Part shown: positions 52,541-62,298 of the stretch, one piece after another
How positions within the stretch are numbered: the stretch's first letter is position 1
Layout: each line of letters begins with the position of its first letter
DNA from: Novosphingobium sp. 32-60-15
Lineage (GTDB): Bacteria; Pseudomonadota; Alphaproteobacteria; Sphingomonadales; Sphingomonadaceae
DNA length: 64,000 nt
NCBI RefSeq assembly: GCF_002280675.1
Contig: NZ_NCEN01000006.1
Location: forward strand, 62,001 to 126,000
Direction: 5' to 3'
The notes under the pieces: model-generated
Databases searched by the model: none
The model's input: the letters and a program-made list of their open reading frames with translations, nothing else
Told to the model about the DNA's origin: nothing
Translations under genes and position numbers: made by a program

Positions 52541-55246
52541 ATGAAGCACGTCCGTTATAGTAAGATTTTGGCCAGTATTGGTTCATTGTACCTAACAACA
52601 TGCTTGCCAACTTCTGCCTTTGCCCAAGATGCAGCGGATCAAGCTGATGATGGTGAACAAAGGGAATCAATTGTCGTTACCGGGACACCGATTCGCGACA
52701 GCCTTTTGGCATCGACAGAAGCACAGCGCCGCGCCGATAACGTCGTAAACATCATCGCGTCTGACACGATCGGACGTTTTCCCGATGCGACAGCAGCAGG
52801 CGCGCTGGCGCGTTTGCCCGGCGTCGGTGTGCAGCGCGACCAAGGTCAGGAACGCTACATCCAAATCCGCGGCGCGCCGACACGGTGGACACAAGTGTCG
52901 CTTGACGGGATCAACGTACTGGGCGCCGAAGACCGCATCTTCCGCTTTGATTCCGTCCCATCGGTGCAGATCGGCCGGCTTGAATTGAACAAGACGCTGC
53001 TGCCCAGCATGCCTGCCGAAGCATTGGCTGGGCGCGTGGACATCAAGGCCTATTCCCCCATCGACAACCCCGGGTTCCACTTCAGCGGTGACTTCGGCAA
53101 AGGCTTTGTCGATCTGGGCCAAGGCCCGGTTAACAACTATTCGGCGCGCGGATCGTGGGCCAATGATACGCTGGCGATCAGCGCGGCCTATTCGAAGTTC
53201 AACTTTGAACAGCAGACCGACAATAGCGAGCCGCGTTTCGACGATGTCGGCATCACCCAACTGCGCATCACCAAATATATCATTACCCGCCAGACTGAAT
53301 CCTATTCCGGGCGTCTGCAATGGGAACCGACCCCCGGCTTGCGCTTTACCGGGACATATCTGGATACGAAGTTCAACGATTTTGAAGAACGCAACCAGTT
53401 CCGCTTCCAATACAACCGAGCGTTTTCCGGAACGCGCAATTTCGAAACGGCAAATCTTGTCGGCGTGCCTATGGACAGCACGTTTGAAGACGGCGTGTTC
53501 GAAAATGGCGTAAAGCTCGCGCTGTTGAACGCGACGTATGAAGGCAATGGCTGGAATGTTTCAGCTGATGTTGCCTATACCCGCACAAACTTTGATGGCG
53601 ATATTCCGCTTGTCACTTACAATACATCAACCGCGCTTAACGCGCCAACGCTGGCCAATGCCGAGCGTTTTCCTTCGGTGCAACTGGTCGTCAATGCCAA
53701 GCCCGGCGGCATCCCGTTCAGCACTCTTTATGACACTGTGTTATCCGGGGCGACACTTGCGCGCGGGGCGCAGCAAGATGCGATTGACCAGCGCCAGTTC
53801 ACCCGCCAGCAGGCAGCAGAAAGCAGCTATTTGCTCGGCACCAAAAGCTGGACCGGCAAAGTTGCAGTAGATCGCCAATGGGACAGCATGGGGGCAGAAG
53901 CCACGCTCAGCTTCGGTTTCCAGTTCGATGATCGCAAGCAATCGAACACCGTTTTCAACCAGATTTTGGCGGATGGCGTAACTACAGGCACGCTGACGAT
54001 CAACACGGCGGCAACCGCTCTGGGCGTTCCGTGGACCCCGTTTGACTTCATCACACGTGAAGCGTGGGACACAGATTTTCCCTTCGGCTACAACGTGAAC
54101 TACATGGACAATCCGGGCCTGCGCAAACAGTTCGATGCCGTCCAGGCCGCAGCGCGCGCAGCAAATGCGGTCGGTACCGGCAATTATGCCGTCATCGCGC
54201 CTGATCCAAAACTGTTCAACACTGTCGCTGAACGCGTGATTTCCGGTTATGTCATGAACAAGTGGAAGTGGGATGCGCACACCGTCCTGCTGGGCGCACG
54301 TATCGAAAACACGAAGATCGCATCGACAGGCACCAGCACGGTGACAATTCCTGCCGTTGGGTCAGCGCCTGCGCAACTGGTGCTCACGCCACTGGCGTTC
54401 CAGGATGAATTCACCAACATCTTCCCAAGCCTGCACTATACCTTTGACGCAACCGAAACGGTGAAGCTGCGCGCTGCCTTCATCACCGGCCACGCCCGTC
54501 CCAGTCTTGAAGACATGCGCGCAACAGTTTCGATCAACGACACTAGCGGCACCATCACTGGCGGTAACCCGTTTGCGATCCCGGAAAAAGCATACGGTGT
54601 TGATCTTTCTGCAGAATGGTATTTTGCCCCTGCTGCGATCCTTTCGGCAAGCTTCTATCACCGCGAAGTTTCGGATGTGCTGTTTGATTCAACATCGCTT
54701 GTTACCGATGGTCGCTTTGATACCGGCGGCACCAGCCGCGAAGGGTACACCTATTCCAGCATCGTGAACGGTCAGGACGGCCATCTTTCCGGTGTTGAAT
54801 TTGTTTACAACCATGCCTGGACTTTCCTGCCAAGCCCGCTCGATGGATTTGGCGTGACGGGCAGTCTGGCCTTGAACTGGGGGTCGTTCAAGACGCCTGA
54901 CGGCTCCAAGGTTAACTTTCCCGGCACATCCAAATCGATCATCTCGGCAAGCGCGTTTTACGAAAAGTACGGTTTTTCCGGTCGCATCACGTATCAGACC
55001 CGCAGCCCCTGGCTTGATGAGGTGTTCCCGAGCGGCAGCGCCGCAAACTCGAACCTTTATTGGGCGCGTTCAACCCGGATTGATGCGTCTGCCCGGTATG
55101 AAATCAACAAGATCTTTTCGGTCTATGTTGATGTCAACAACCTGACCGATGAACGCGGCGTTCGCTATCAGGGCGTTCCGGACCGGCCTTACGAAGTCGA
55201 AGGTTTTGGCCGCCGCTTCCTGTTCGGCGTTCGCGCAAACTTCTGA
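52541..55246 (+). CDS. TonB-dependent receptor upstream of the phosphonate transport genes
   Basis: A 901-residue receptor with signal peptide (ending SAFAQ), a TonB-box-like SIVVTGTPI, and plug motif IIASDTIGRFPDATAAGALA followed by LPGVGVQRDQGQERYIQIRG. The barrel ends GVRANF with the terminal Phe. This plug form is common in sphingomonad and caulobacter receptors. It lies 88 bases before phnD in the same direction and may belong to that operon. Uptake of phosphonates across the outer membrane is an inference from context only. Confidence 0.88.
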   Translation: MKHVRYSKILASIGSLYLTTCLPTSAFAQDAADQADDGEQRESIVVTGTPIRDSLLASTEAQRRADNVVNIIASDTIGRFPDATAAGALARLPGVGVQRDQGQERYIQIRGAPTRWTQVSLDGINVLGAEDRIFRFDSVPSVQIGRLELNKTLLPSMPAEALAGRVDIKAYSPIDNPGFHFSGDFGKGFVDLGQGPVNNYSARGSWANDTLAISAAYSKFNFEQQTDNSEPRFDDVGITQLRITKYIITRQTESYSGRLQWEPTPGLRFTGTYLDTKFNDFEERNQFRFQYNRAFSGTRNFETANLVGVPMDSTFEDGVFENGVKLALLNATYEGNGWNVSADVAYTRTNFDGDIPLVTYNTSTALNAPTLANAERFPSVQLVVNAKPGGIPFSTLYDTVLSGATLARGAQQDAIDQRQFTRQQAAESSYLLGTKSWTGKVAVDRQWDSMGAEATLSFGFQFDDRKQSNTVFNQILADGVTTGTLTINTAATALGVPWTPFDFITREAWDTDFPFGYNVNYMDNPGLRKQFDAVQAAARAANAVGTGNYAVIAPDPKLFNTVAERVISGYVMNKWKWDAHTVLLGARIENTKIASTGTSTVTIPAVGSAPAQLVLTPLAFQDEFTNIFPSLHYTFDATETVKLRAAFITGHARPSLEDMRATVSINDTSGTITGGNPFAIPEKAYGVDLSAEWYFAPAAILSASFYHREVSDVLFDSTSLVTDGRFDTGGTSREGYTYSSIVNGQDGHLSGVEFVYNHAWTFLPSPLDGFGVTGSLALNWGSFKTPDGSKVNFPGTSKSIISASAFYEKYGFSGRITYQTRSPWLDEVFPSGSAANSNLYWARSTRIDASARYEINKIFSVYVDVNNLTDERGVRYQGVPDRPYEVEGFGRRFLFGVRANF

Positions 55247-55334
55247 TCCCAACGGGCCGCGGCTTTCCGCCAGTCTGAAAGGTCGCGGCCCCTATCATAA
55301 AACGGACATCGCCTTGCCATACGTTGCACCGGTC

Positions 55335-56300
55335 ATGACATTCCAACGCCAGTTAACATCGTGGGCCTTCATGGCATTGGGCGCATGCGCGCTGTCTGCC
55401 TGTGGGTCAAAAGACAGCAATCTGCCAGCCGGAAGTTGGCAGGCAGAGATGGGGCGTCTGCGGGTTGCGGTGCGCGGCGATGATGCTGACCCTGCTTTTG
55501 CCGCGCGTTGGGGAGGATACCGCAAACACCTGACCGAAGTGACGGGTCTGCCTGTCGAATTGTTTGAAGCGACCGATTATAACGGCGTGGTTCAGGCCAT
55601 TTCATCGGGCCAGGTCGACATGGCGACAATGGGTGCCAGTTCCTATGCCAATGTCGCGGCCCAAGTGGGCGACAAAGTCGCACCCTTTGTCATCGTGCGG
55701 CAAGCAGAAGGCACGAAGGGCTATTATTCTGCGATCGCGGTCAAAGCCGGTTCCAGCTTTCGCAGTTTGAACGATTTGAAGGGGAAAACCCTTGCTTACG
55801 TCGATTTCAATTCGACCTCGGGCTATGTTTATCCGCGCAAGACCATGCGCGAGCAGGGCGTTAATCCTGATACGTTTTTCGGGCGCTCGATCATGGCAGG
55901 AGGCGCCACCCAAGCGCTCGTTGCTATGGCCAATGGCCGGGTCGATGCTGCGATGGTCACGGTCAGCGCGGGCACTCCAGAAACAGGCTTTGCCGCTGGC
56001 AGTCACATAACCGCTGGAAGACGCGGCCTGATCAAGCCGAACGAAATCCGGTTGATCTGGACGGCAGGGCCAATGCCCAACTCTCCCTTCGTCGTCAGGA
56101 CAGACCGCCCCGCTCCGATGATTGATGTGTTGCGCGGCGCGCTCGCCATGCTGCCATATGAAAAGCCCGATGTGTGGGAAGAAATGGGCCAGGTTGCGGG
56201 CGGCACATTCGCGTCTGTGAACAAGGCCACTTATGCCGAAGTCTTGGCGTTGCGTGATGAAGATATCAGCAAGCGCCGAGCCGGAGGATCAAGCAAATGA
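55335..56300 (+). CDS. phnD: Phosphonate-binding lipoprotein PhnD
   Basis: A 321-residue substrate-binding protein with lipobox ALSAC (Cys23), so membrane-anchored rather than free. Family motifs are EATDYNGVVQAISSGQVDMATMGASSY and the phosphonate-binding DFNSTSGY (159-163, NSTSG). It passes phosphonate or phosphite to the PhnE permeases. ATG 55335 replaces a longer frame that lacks the signal. The stop overlaps the next gene (ATGA). Confidence 0.9.
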   Translation: MTFQRQLTSWAFMALGACALSACGSKDSNLPAGSWQAEMGRLRVAVRGDDADPAFAARWGGYRKHLTEVTGLPVELFEATDYNGVVQAISSGQVDMATMGASSYANVAAQVGDKVAPFVIVRQAEGTKGYYSAIAVKAGSSFRSLNDLKGKTLAYVDFNSTSGYVYPRKTMREQGVNPDTFFGRSIMAGGATQALVAMANGRVDAAMVTVSAGTPETGFAAGSHITAGRRGLIKPNEIRLIWTAGPMPNSPFVVRTDRPAPMIDVLRGALAMLPYEKPDVWEEMGQVAGGTFASVNKATYAEVLALRDEDISKRRAGGSSK

Positions 56301-57157
56301 CCCGCGCAATGATCCTTGCTGCGCTCATGCTCCTTGCCGCCTGCGGCAAAAGTGAAGCACCGGTTGCATCTGACGCCAAAGCCGCGCCCTTGCTCAAACA
56401 ATTGCGGATTGCTGTTGCAGCGCCTGCAACCGGTCCTTGCGCGGCGCAATCGCCCGCATTTGATGCCAGCCAAACGGCCTATGTCGCGCACCTGTCCAAA
56501 CGGATGGGCATTCCTGTCACGCTATGCCCTGTGGCTACACGCTCTGAAGCTGCCGCTGCGCTTGCCGAGGGGAAAATCGATCTTGCCCTGCTTGATCTGC
56601 CGAGCATTACACCGGTCAAGCAGACCGTGCGGCCAATCATGGCACAGCGGATACCAGCAGATATGGGCCGGATGGAAGTGGTGCTTGCGGTGCCGGATGC
56701 ATCGCCCATCCGTACTGCTGCAGACGCCAAAGGGCGGCGGATGGTTTTGCCCGCAGACAACAGCGCGGTTCTTGCAGGCATAAAGGCGGCGCTGACGGCG
56801 TTCGGGTTTGAAAGGTCGGCAGAGGTCATCGAGCCGACCAAAGTAACCGCGCTTGCCGCTTTGAAGGCGGGTAAAGCCGATGTGCTGGCGATGCAAAGCG
56901 CGCAATGGGTGCGCCTGTGCCGGGGTGAGGCCAAGGGCGAAACCCCGTGCGTTGGCTATCGCCAGATCTGGCGGGGCCGCGAACCTGCAACCGAAGCTTG
57001 GAGCGCGCGGCGGGACTTGCCGTTGGAAAGCTGGGCAAGGTTGCTTGGCATTCACGTGGCCCTTGTTCAGGAAAACCCGCTGGCCGCGCGGTGGTTCGCC
57101 CCGCAGATGACCGAAATTGAACCTATCGAAGCGACCGGTTTGGAAAAGCCCATCTGA
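56297..57157 (+). CDS. Second PhnD-like substrate-binding lipoprotein
   Basis: A 286-residue lipoprotein (lipobox LAAC, Cys16) of the same fold, overlapping phnD by 4 bases. Its binding loops are altered: where PhnD has NSTSG this has PADNSAVLA (153-160), and the MGASSY loop is ALLDLPS. It also has extra cysteines (about Cys48, Cys77 and two near Trp/Gly-rich 211-220), suggesting disulfides. It may bind another ligand or assist the first protein. Overlap with phnE (TGATG) supports one operon. Confidence 0.75.
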   Translation: MTRAMILAALMLLAACGKSEAPVASDAKAAPLLKQLRIAVAAPATGPCAAQSPAFDASQTAYVAHLSKRMGIPVTLCPVATRSEAAAALAEGKIDLALLDLPSITPVKQTVRPIMAQRIPADMGRMEVVLAVPDASPIRTAADAKGRRMVLPADNSAVLAGIKAALTAFGFERSAEVIEPTKVTALAALKAGKADVLAMQSAQWVRLCRGEAKGETPCVGYRQIWRGREPATEAWSARRDLPLESWARLLGIHVALVQENPLAARWFAPQMTEIEPIEATGLEKPI

Positions 57158-58107
57158 TGGACGGCGCACACCACAACCCCACGCCGGACAGTCCGTTCGA
57201 TCTTGTCGCGTTCGAAGCAGACTGGAACCGGCGGTCGCGCAACAGCCGGTTGATCTCGCTGGGATGGATCGCGCTCGCTTCCTTCGTGCTGATAATGTCG
57301 ATGGAATTGAGCGAGGCAGGCCAAAGCACGGTCGATGCAGGCTGGACCGCACGGATTGCAACATTCGCAGACCGCATGGTGCCAGACCTGCAATTGCAAA
57401 ACCTGTTTGGCGCGAGGCGCGATGCCGGATCGCTTGCCAGCTGGTTCTATGATCTGCCGGTGTGGCTCGTAGCGATGCGCGAAACCATCGCCATGGCCTT
57501 TGTCGGCACGGTGGTTGGCGGCACCCTTGCGCTCTATTTGTCGTTTCTGGCAGCAAGCAACCTGAACCAGAATTGGATTGGGCTGCAATTGGTGCGCCGC
57601 ACATTCGATCTGGCGCGCACCATTCCCGATGCCATTTTGGCACTGATCTTTGCTGCAGCTTTCAGTCTGGGGCCCGTCGCGGGCGTGCTGACGCTGATCA
57701 TCTCGACCGTTGGGTCCTTGGGCAAACTGTTCAGTGAATGCATGGAGAATGCCGAAATGCGGCAGGTTGATTCCATATCGGCGCTGGGCGGCAATTGGGT
57801 CATGCAAATGCGCTTTGGCATCATCCCGCAGCTTTTGCCGCAAATCCTGTCGTATTGGCTTTTGCGGATGGAGATAAACCTCTCGTCCGCTGCTGCCCTC
57901 GGCATTGTCGGCGCGGGCGGTATTGGCATGGAATTGCAACGCGCGATCAGCTTTACCGAATTCGACACCTATCTGGCCATTCTCATCTTGATCATCGGCT
58001 ATATTTTCGTGCTCGACCTGCTGTCCGAAACCCTGCGCCACCGCTTGATCGGCAAGCATGCCTTAAGGAACAATCGCAAGCCATCTGCAAAGGCGGCCGC
58101 AGCATGA
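57157..58107 (+). CDS. phnE: Phosphonate ABC transporter permease PhnE (first)
   Basis: A 316-residue permease with a cytoplasmic N-terminus, one early helix and a binding-protein-dependent transport domain. MAFVGTVVGGTLALYLSF and LISTVGSLGKLFSECMENAE hold the EAA-type loop that contacts PhnC. GIVGAGGIGMELQ is the PhnE C-terminal signature. Overlaps both neighbours, TGATG and ATGA. Confidence 0.92.
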   Translation: MDGAHHNPTPDSPFDLVAFEADWNRRSRNSRLISLGWIALASFVLIMSMELSEAGQSTVDAGWTARIATFADRMVPDLQLQNLFGARRDAGSLASWFYDLPVWLVAMRETIAMAFVGTVVGGTLALYLSFLAASNLNQNWIGLQLVRRTFDLARTIPDAILALIFAAAFSLGPVAGVLTLIISTVGSLGKLFSECMENAEMRQVDSISALGGNWVMQMRFGIIPQLLPQILSYWLLRMEINLSSAAALGIVGAGGIGMELQRAISFTEFDTYLAILILIIGYIFVLDLLSETLRHRLIGKHALRNNRKPSAKAAAA

Positions 58108-58928
58108 GTGACCTTGCCCTTCTGCAACAGGCCGAAGCCTTGGCCCCCGGCGCAATTTTCACCCCGATCACCAATCGCGTGAAATTCTGGTTGGGCCTCA
58201 TTGCCTTTGCGATAGTTTTCACAGCGGCATGGATTGATCTTGAACTCACCTATTCGGTTTTGGCTGGAGGCTTTGGCAAGCTTGGGCAAATCCTTGGCAC
58301 CATGGTTCCGCCCACTTCGGGCGGGCAATTGGAGCGCTTGTTGTGGGCAATTGCGCAAACGCTTGCCATTGCCGTGCTCGGCACTGTTCTTGCCGTGGTC
58401 GGCGCATTGCCACTGGGGCTTCTGGCCGCGCGCAACATTGTCCCAAACCCTATGATCCATTTCATCGTGCGCCGGATCATGGATATTTTTCGCGGCATCC
58501 CGGTGCTGGTCTGGGCGCTCATTCTGGTGGCGGCGGTCGGGCTTGGCCCCATTCCGGGCATTCTTGCCATCGGCTTTGCCGACATCCCGCGGCTTGCCAA
58601 GCTGTTTGGCGAAGCGCTGGAAAATGCAGACGAGCGCCAGCGCGATTCCCTGCGGGCCACGGGATCGCCCGATATCGGCGTGCTGCGGTTCGGCACATTG
58701 CCGCAAGCTCTGCCGGTTTGTCTCAGCCAATGCCTTTATTACCTTGAACAAAACTTCCGGTCAGCCGCCATCGTCGGCGTGGTCGGTGCGGGCGGGATCG
58801 GCTTTGAACTGGACGAGCGTATCCGGATTTTCGCCTTCGACGAAGTTGCCTTTATCGTCCTTCTCTACATCGTCGCCGTCACCGTGCTGGACCTTGGTTC
58901 ACAGTGGCTGCGCACCCGCCTGACATAG
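58104..58928 (+). CDS. phnE: Phosphonate ABC transporter permease PhnE (second)
   Basis: A 274-residue permease similar to its neighbour, with the same domain, the EALENADERQRDSLRATG coupling loop and GVVGAGGIGFELDERI. Two PhnE proteins forming a heterodimer is a known variant of the phn transporter. It starts in the stop of the first phnE (ATGA), followed by phnC after 10 bases. Confidence 0.92.
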   Translation: MSDLALLQQAEALAPGAIFTPITNRVKFWLGLIAFAIVFTAAWIDLELTYSVLAGGFGKLGQILGTMVPPTSGGQLERLLWAIAQTLAIAVLGTVLAVVGALPLGLLAARNIVPNPMIHFIVRRIMDIFRGIPVLVWALILVAAVGLGPIPGILAIGFADIPRLAKLFGEALENADERQRDSLRATGSPDIGVLRFGTLPQALPVCLSQCLYYLEQNFRSAAIVGVVGAGGIGFELDERIRIFAFDEVAFIVLLYIVAVTVLDLGSQWLRTRLT

Positions 58929-58938
58929 GAAACCTGCC

Positions 58939-59751
58939 ATGCTCGAAATTGACAAGGTTACATGCTCGTTCGGTGATGTAACGGCCGTAAAGCAAGCAAA
59001 CCTCACCATCCAGCGGGGCGAAATGGTCGGCATCATTGGCCGGTCCGGCTCGGGCAAAAGCAGCCTGCTACGGCTGATCAACCGGCTCTATACACCCCAA
59101 GAAGGAACAATCCGGTGGGATGGACAGACCGTGTCAGACCTCAAGGGCCGCGAATTGCGGGCCTGGCGTCAGCGCGCGACAATTATTTTTCAGGATTACA
59201 ACCTGATCCCGCGTCTTGATGTGCTCACCAATGTCTTGTTGGGGACGCTGGGTCGCCGTCCTCTGGCACCGGTAATGTTCAAGCAGTGGCCCAAGGAATT
59301 GCGCGCGCAGGCAGTTCTCGAACTTGACCGGCTGAGCATGGCCGACACTGTCTTCAAGCGCACCCAGTTCCTGTCTGGCGGGCAGCAGCAGCGCATCGCA
59401 ATTGCCCGCGCGATGCTGCAAGAACCGGAAATTCTTCTGGCAGATGAGCCCGTTGCATCGCTTGATCCGATCAATGCCGAGATCGTGATGCAAAGCATTG
59501 CCGATATCAACGCCAGCCGCGGGATAACCGTTTTGGTCAACCTGCATTCGATAGATATTGCCCGCCGCTATTGCCGCCGGGTGATTGGCATGAACCGTGG
59601 TTCTATCGTGTTCGATGGCCCGGTTTCAGACTTGACCGAAAGCGCAGTTGCCGAAATCTATCGCAAGCGCACCCAGCCTTGCGAATGCTCAGGCGATGCC
59701 GTGGCGCAAGTTCAGCCTGTGATGCCTGTTGCCACAGCGGTGTACGCCTGA
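58939..59751 (+). CDS. phnC: Phosphonate ABC transporter ATPase PhnC
   Basis: A 270-residue ABC ATPase. Walker [10 protein letters not shown] is at 34-42, signature LSGGQQQR at 144-151, Walker B ILLADEP at 164-170 with the D-loop [24 protein letters not shown] matches PhnC. It powers uptake with the two PhnE subunits. The stop overlaps the ATG of the next gene. Confidence 0.94.
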   Translation: MLEIDKVTCSFGDVTAVKQANLTIQRGEMVGIIGRSGSGKSSLLRLINRLYTPQEGTIRWDGQTVSDLKGRELRAWRQRATIIFQDYNLIPRLDVLTNVLLGTLGRRPLAPVMFKQWPKELRAQAVLELDRLSMADTVFKRTQFLSGGQQQRIAIARAMLQEPEILLADEPVASLDPINAEIVMQSIADINASRGITVLVNLHSIDIARRYCRRVIGMNRGSIVFDGPVSDLTESAVAEIYRKRTQPCECSGDAVAQVQPVMPVATAVYA

Positions 59752-60455
59752 TGGCCGGAGCAACCAAGCAAGGGCGGCTGGCCGCGCTCGCCGCCGAACA
59801 GGGGCTGGAATATGTCGCAAGGCAGGCACCCGCGCGTGAACACAGTTCCGCAAAAGGGCCAGCGCCTGAAATCGATCCGCAAGCCTCTGTGGTGGATTGC
59901 GCTCTAGGCCGGTGGACGCGCGTTGGTGCACGCACCCATTTGAGCGAGGTTTCCTTCGGCGATTACAGCTACATCGTCAGCGATTCCAGCGCCGCTTATG
60001 CGCGGATTGGCAAGTTCTGCTCAATCGCCCGCGATGTGCGGATCAACCCTGGCAATCACCCCACCTGGCGGGCGGCGCAGCACCATTTCAGCTATCGCGC
60101 GGTGTCTTATGATCTGGGCGAGGCCGACGATGCCGATTTCTTCGAATGGCGTCGCGAAGATCAGGTCAACATGGGTCACGATGTCTGGATTGGCCATGGT
60201 GCGACCATTCTTGCCGGGGTTTCCATCGGCACCGGCGCAATTATCGGCGCAGGGGCTGTCGTTTCGAAGGACATCCCGCCCTATGGCGTAGCGGTTGGTG
60301 TGGCAGCACAAGTCATCAAATACCGCTTTGACGAAGAGGTGCGTGAACGCCTCATCTCACTGGCATGGTGGGACTGGGCGCACGACCGGCTCGCCTCTGC
60401 TTTGGATGATTTCCGCAATCTGGATGCCGCTGCATTTTGTGACAAACATGGCTGA
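59751..60455 (+). CDS. Phosphonate-locus hexapeptide-repeat transferase
   Basis: A 234-residue left-handed beta-helix acetyltransferase-like protein. A first beta-helix part has [19 protein letters not shown] and then [38 protein letters not shown] and [19 protein letters not shown] are hexapeptide repeats of the DapH/CAT type. A family of this kind recurs in C–P lyase operons and may modify phosphonates or an intermediate; the reaction is unknown. ATG overlaps the phnC stop; it overlaps phnN by 8 bases. Confidence 0.85.
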   Translation: MAGATKQGRLAALAAEQGLEYVARQAPAREHSSAKGPAPEIDPQASVVDCALGRWTRVGARTHLSEVSFGDYSYIVSDSSAAYARIGKFCSIARDVRINPGNHPTWRAAQHHFSYRAVSYDLGEADDADFFEWRREDQVNMGHDVWIGHGATILAGVSIGTGAIIGAGAVVSKDIPPYGVAVGVAAQVIKYRFDEEVRERLISLAWWDWAHDRLASALDDFRNLDAAAFCDKHG

Positions 60456-61011
60456 AGGGCGCTTGATTTTGGTCGTGGGGCCATCGGGCGCGGGCAAGGA
60501 CAGCCTGATTGAAGCGGCAATGGCGCAGCTTGCGCAGGACCAGCGCTTTCACTTTCCCAAGCGAGAAGTAACCCGCCCCAGTGACGCCGGTGGCGAAGAT
60601 CATATTGCGGTGTCTGAGCAAGATTTTGCCGCGCGCCAAGCTGCCGGTGGCTATGCTTTGGCGTGGGGCGCACATGGCCTGCACTATGGCATACCGATTG
60701 CCGTAATCGATCTGCTGGCCAATGGTGACACCGTGGTGATCAACACATCGCGCACTGTTATTGAAACCGCCCGCGCCACATATCGCAACTTGCGGATTAT
60801 CTACGTGATAGCCCCGATTGCCATTCTGGCACAACGGATTGCCGCGCGCGGTCGAGAAAGTGCTGAAGACGTGGCCCAGCGTCTGGCCCGCGCGGTAATG
60901 TCTTTGCCCAGCGGCGATGACGTCGTCATCATCACCAACGACGGCAGCCTTGAGCAAGCCTTGGCGGCGTTTATCGCGGCGTTGACTCATGAACCCGCGC
61001 TTACCCGATAG
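60448..61011 (+). CDS. phnN: Ribose 1,5-bisphosphate phosphokinase PhnN
   Basis: A 187-residue P-loop kinase related to guanylate kinase. Walker [10 protein letters not shown] is at 11-19, with [12 protein letters not shown] following. It converts ribose 1,5-bisphosphate to PRPP, the last step of the C–P lyase pathway. The overlap with the previous gene implies co-translation. Its end converges with the kinase-like gene at 61047. Confidence 0.9.
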   Translation: MAEGRLILVVGPSGAGKDSLIEAAMAQLAQDQRFHFPKREVTRPSDAGGEDHIAVSEQDFAARQAAGGYALAWGAHGLHYGIPIAVIDLLANGDTVVINTSRTVIETARATYRNLRIIYVIAPIAILAQRIAARGRESAEDVAQRLARAVMSLPSGDDVVIITNDGSLEQALAAFIAALTHEPALTR

Positions 61012-61046
61012 CCTTGTCGTTCAACGGGCCGGGCATTGCACCACGG

Positions 61047-61586
61047 CTAAAGATCACGCCCCGATAGCCGTGCCAGCACTCTATCTGCCTCCTTGCGCGT
61101 ACAGCAGCGGTGCACCGTAAGGTGGGCATAGGCGGGGTCGGCCACTGCGCGTGCGATGCTTTCGCGGCGGCGGCGATGGTTGTTCCACGCCCAACGGATT
61201 GGGTGATCCGCCCTGAACAACCTTTCAAAGCCCTCAGAACATCTGGGAAAAACATCATCTCCGCTGGCCGCCCGCGCCAGCGACCGGGCAATCACTTGCC
61301 GCATCACTTGCAATCGGGGAAGGTCCAGCCAGACCAGATGCTGCGCTCTTGTCCAAACAATCGGCCAGACTTTGGAATAGCCGCCGGCAACAATCCAGCC
61401 ATCATCAAGTGTTGCCTGATCGACCGATTGCATGAAGGCTTCTGGCTCTTCTGCCGTGCGGCTATACCAATCCGGACCCCAGTTCAGCAGGTCAAGTTCG
61501 ACAACCCGTAAGCCTGCAGCCTCGGCCAATCGCGCCGCGAAAGTCGATTTGCCCACACCTGATATGCCGACAACCATCACGCGCAT
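61047..61586 (-). CDS. P-loop kinase/adenylate-kinase-like protein in the phosphonate locus
   Basis: A 179-residue small P-loop NTPase. MVVGISGVGKSTFAARL is Walker A (7-15), and DLLNWGPDWYSR and WIVAGGYSKVW are typical of adenylate-kinase-like proteins of the FlaR type. It starts 9 bases after the DUF1045 gene stop, so it ends the phnL–phnM–DUF1045 run. A phosphoryl-transfer role in phosphonate processing is possible but only inferred from position. Confidence 0.75.
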   Translation of the reverse strand: MRVMVVGISGVGKSTFAARLAEAAGLRVVELDLLNWGPDWYSRTAEEPEAFMQSVDQATLDDGWIVAGGYSKVWPIVWTRAQHLVWLDLPRLQVMRQVIARSLARAASGDDVFPRCSEGFERLFRADHPIRWAWNNHRRRRESIARAVADPAYAHLTVHRCCTRKEADRVLARLSGRDL

Positions 61587-61595
61587 TGTCTGGGC

Positions 61596-62294
61596 TTAAC
61601 TTTGCGACTGGCCGAAGCCAAAGCGTCCGATGATCGTGAACGGACTGGCAGAGTTGGGTTGATGAAACACGCTGATCGAATCAAAACAGTGGTCCTGCGG
61701 CTCTGCTCCGAAGCGGGCACATGCCACTGCGTGAATGGCTGCGCGTTCCGTCTCATCGGCAATGCTGCCCGAAAGCGTCATGTGGAAGCGGAAGCCTTCG
61801 AGGACATGGGGATAGCCCCATTTCAGCAAGCGCGCGTCTTGCTCCGGACTCAAGGCACTTTGGCGGCGGCGGGCAATATCGGTATCGCTCAACGGCTTGC
61901 GGAACGGTTCAAAATGTTCAACGCACCGAGTGTGGAGTTCCAACATGGCGGGGCAGGAGTCAACCAGCCTGAACGCGACGAAACGGCCCAGTATCTGCGG
62001 GGCGATGGCTGCGGAAAAAGGCGTTTGGCCTGCAGCAAATCGCGCAGCACAATCCAGCAATGCTTGTTCCGTGGCTCCATCGGCCAGCGCAAATGGCGCC
62101 TTAAGTGTGCCATGAAAACCATAGCGCCGGGGATCTGCCGTCATCGCGGCAAAAGCTTCGGCAGTGAAACCTCGGGGCACAGGTTGATCGCGAACCATGC
62201 CGGTATCAGCATCGCGGCCAAGCCAGGCAGAACCTTTGCGCCACAATTCAGACGCAGGATCGGGCGCATAATAAATTGCGTAGCGTGCGCTCAT
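61596..62294 (-). CDS. DUF1045 phosphonate-operon protein, 2H-phosphoesterase-like
   Basis: A 232-residue protein of the DUF1045 family that recurs in C–P lyase operons. Two HxT motifs are visible: HGTLK with His61 and HMTLSG with His171, the hallmark of 2H phosphoesterases. These commonly open or hydrolyse cyclic phosphates, so this protein could act on 5-phosphoribosyl 1,2-cyclic phosphate in place of PhnP; no phnP is in view. Starts 4 bases after phnM. Confidence 0.8.
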   Translation of the reverse strand: MSARYAIYYAPDPASELWRKGSAWLGRDADTGMVRDQPVPRGFTAEAFAAMTADPRRYGFHGTLKAPFALADGATEQALLDCAARFAAGQTPFSAAIAPQILGRFVAFRLVDSCPAMLELHTRCVEHFEPFRKPLSDTDIARRRQSALSPEQDARLLKWGYPHVLEGFRFHMTLSGSIADETERAAIHAVACARFGAEPQDHCFDSISVFHQPNSASPFTIIGRFGFGQSQS

Positions 62295-62298
62295 TCAA

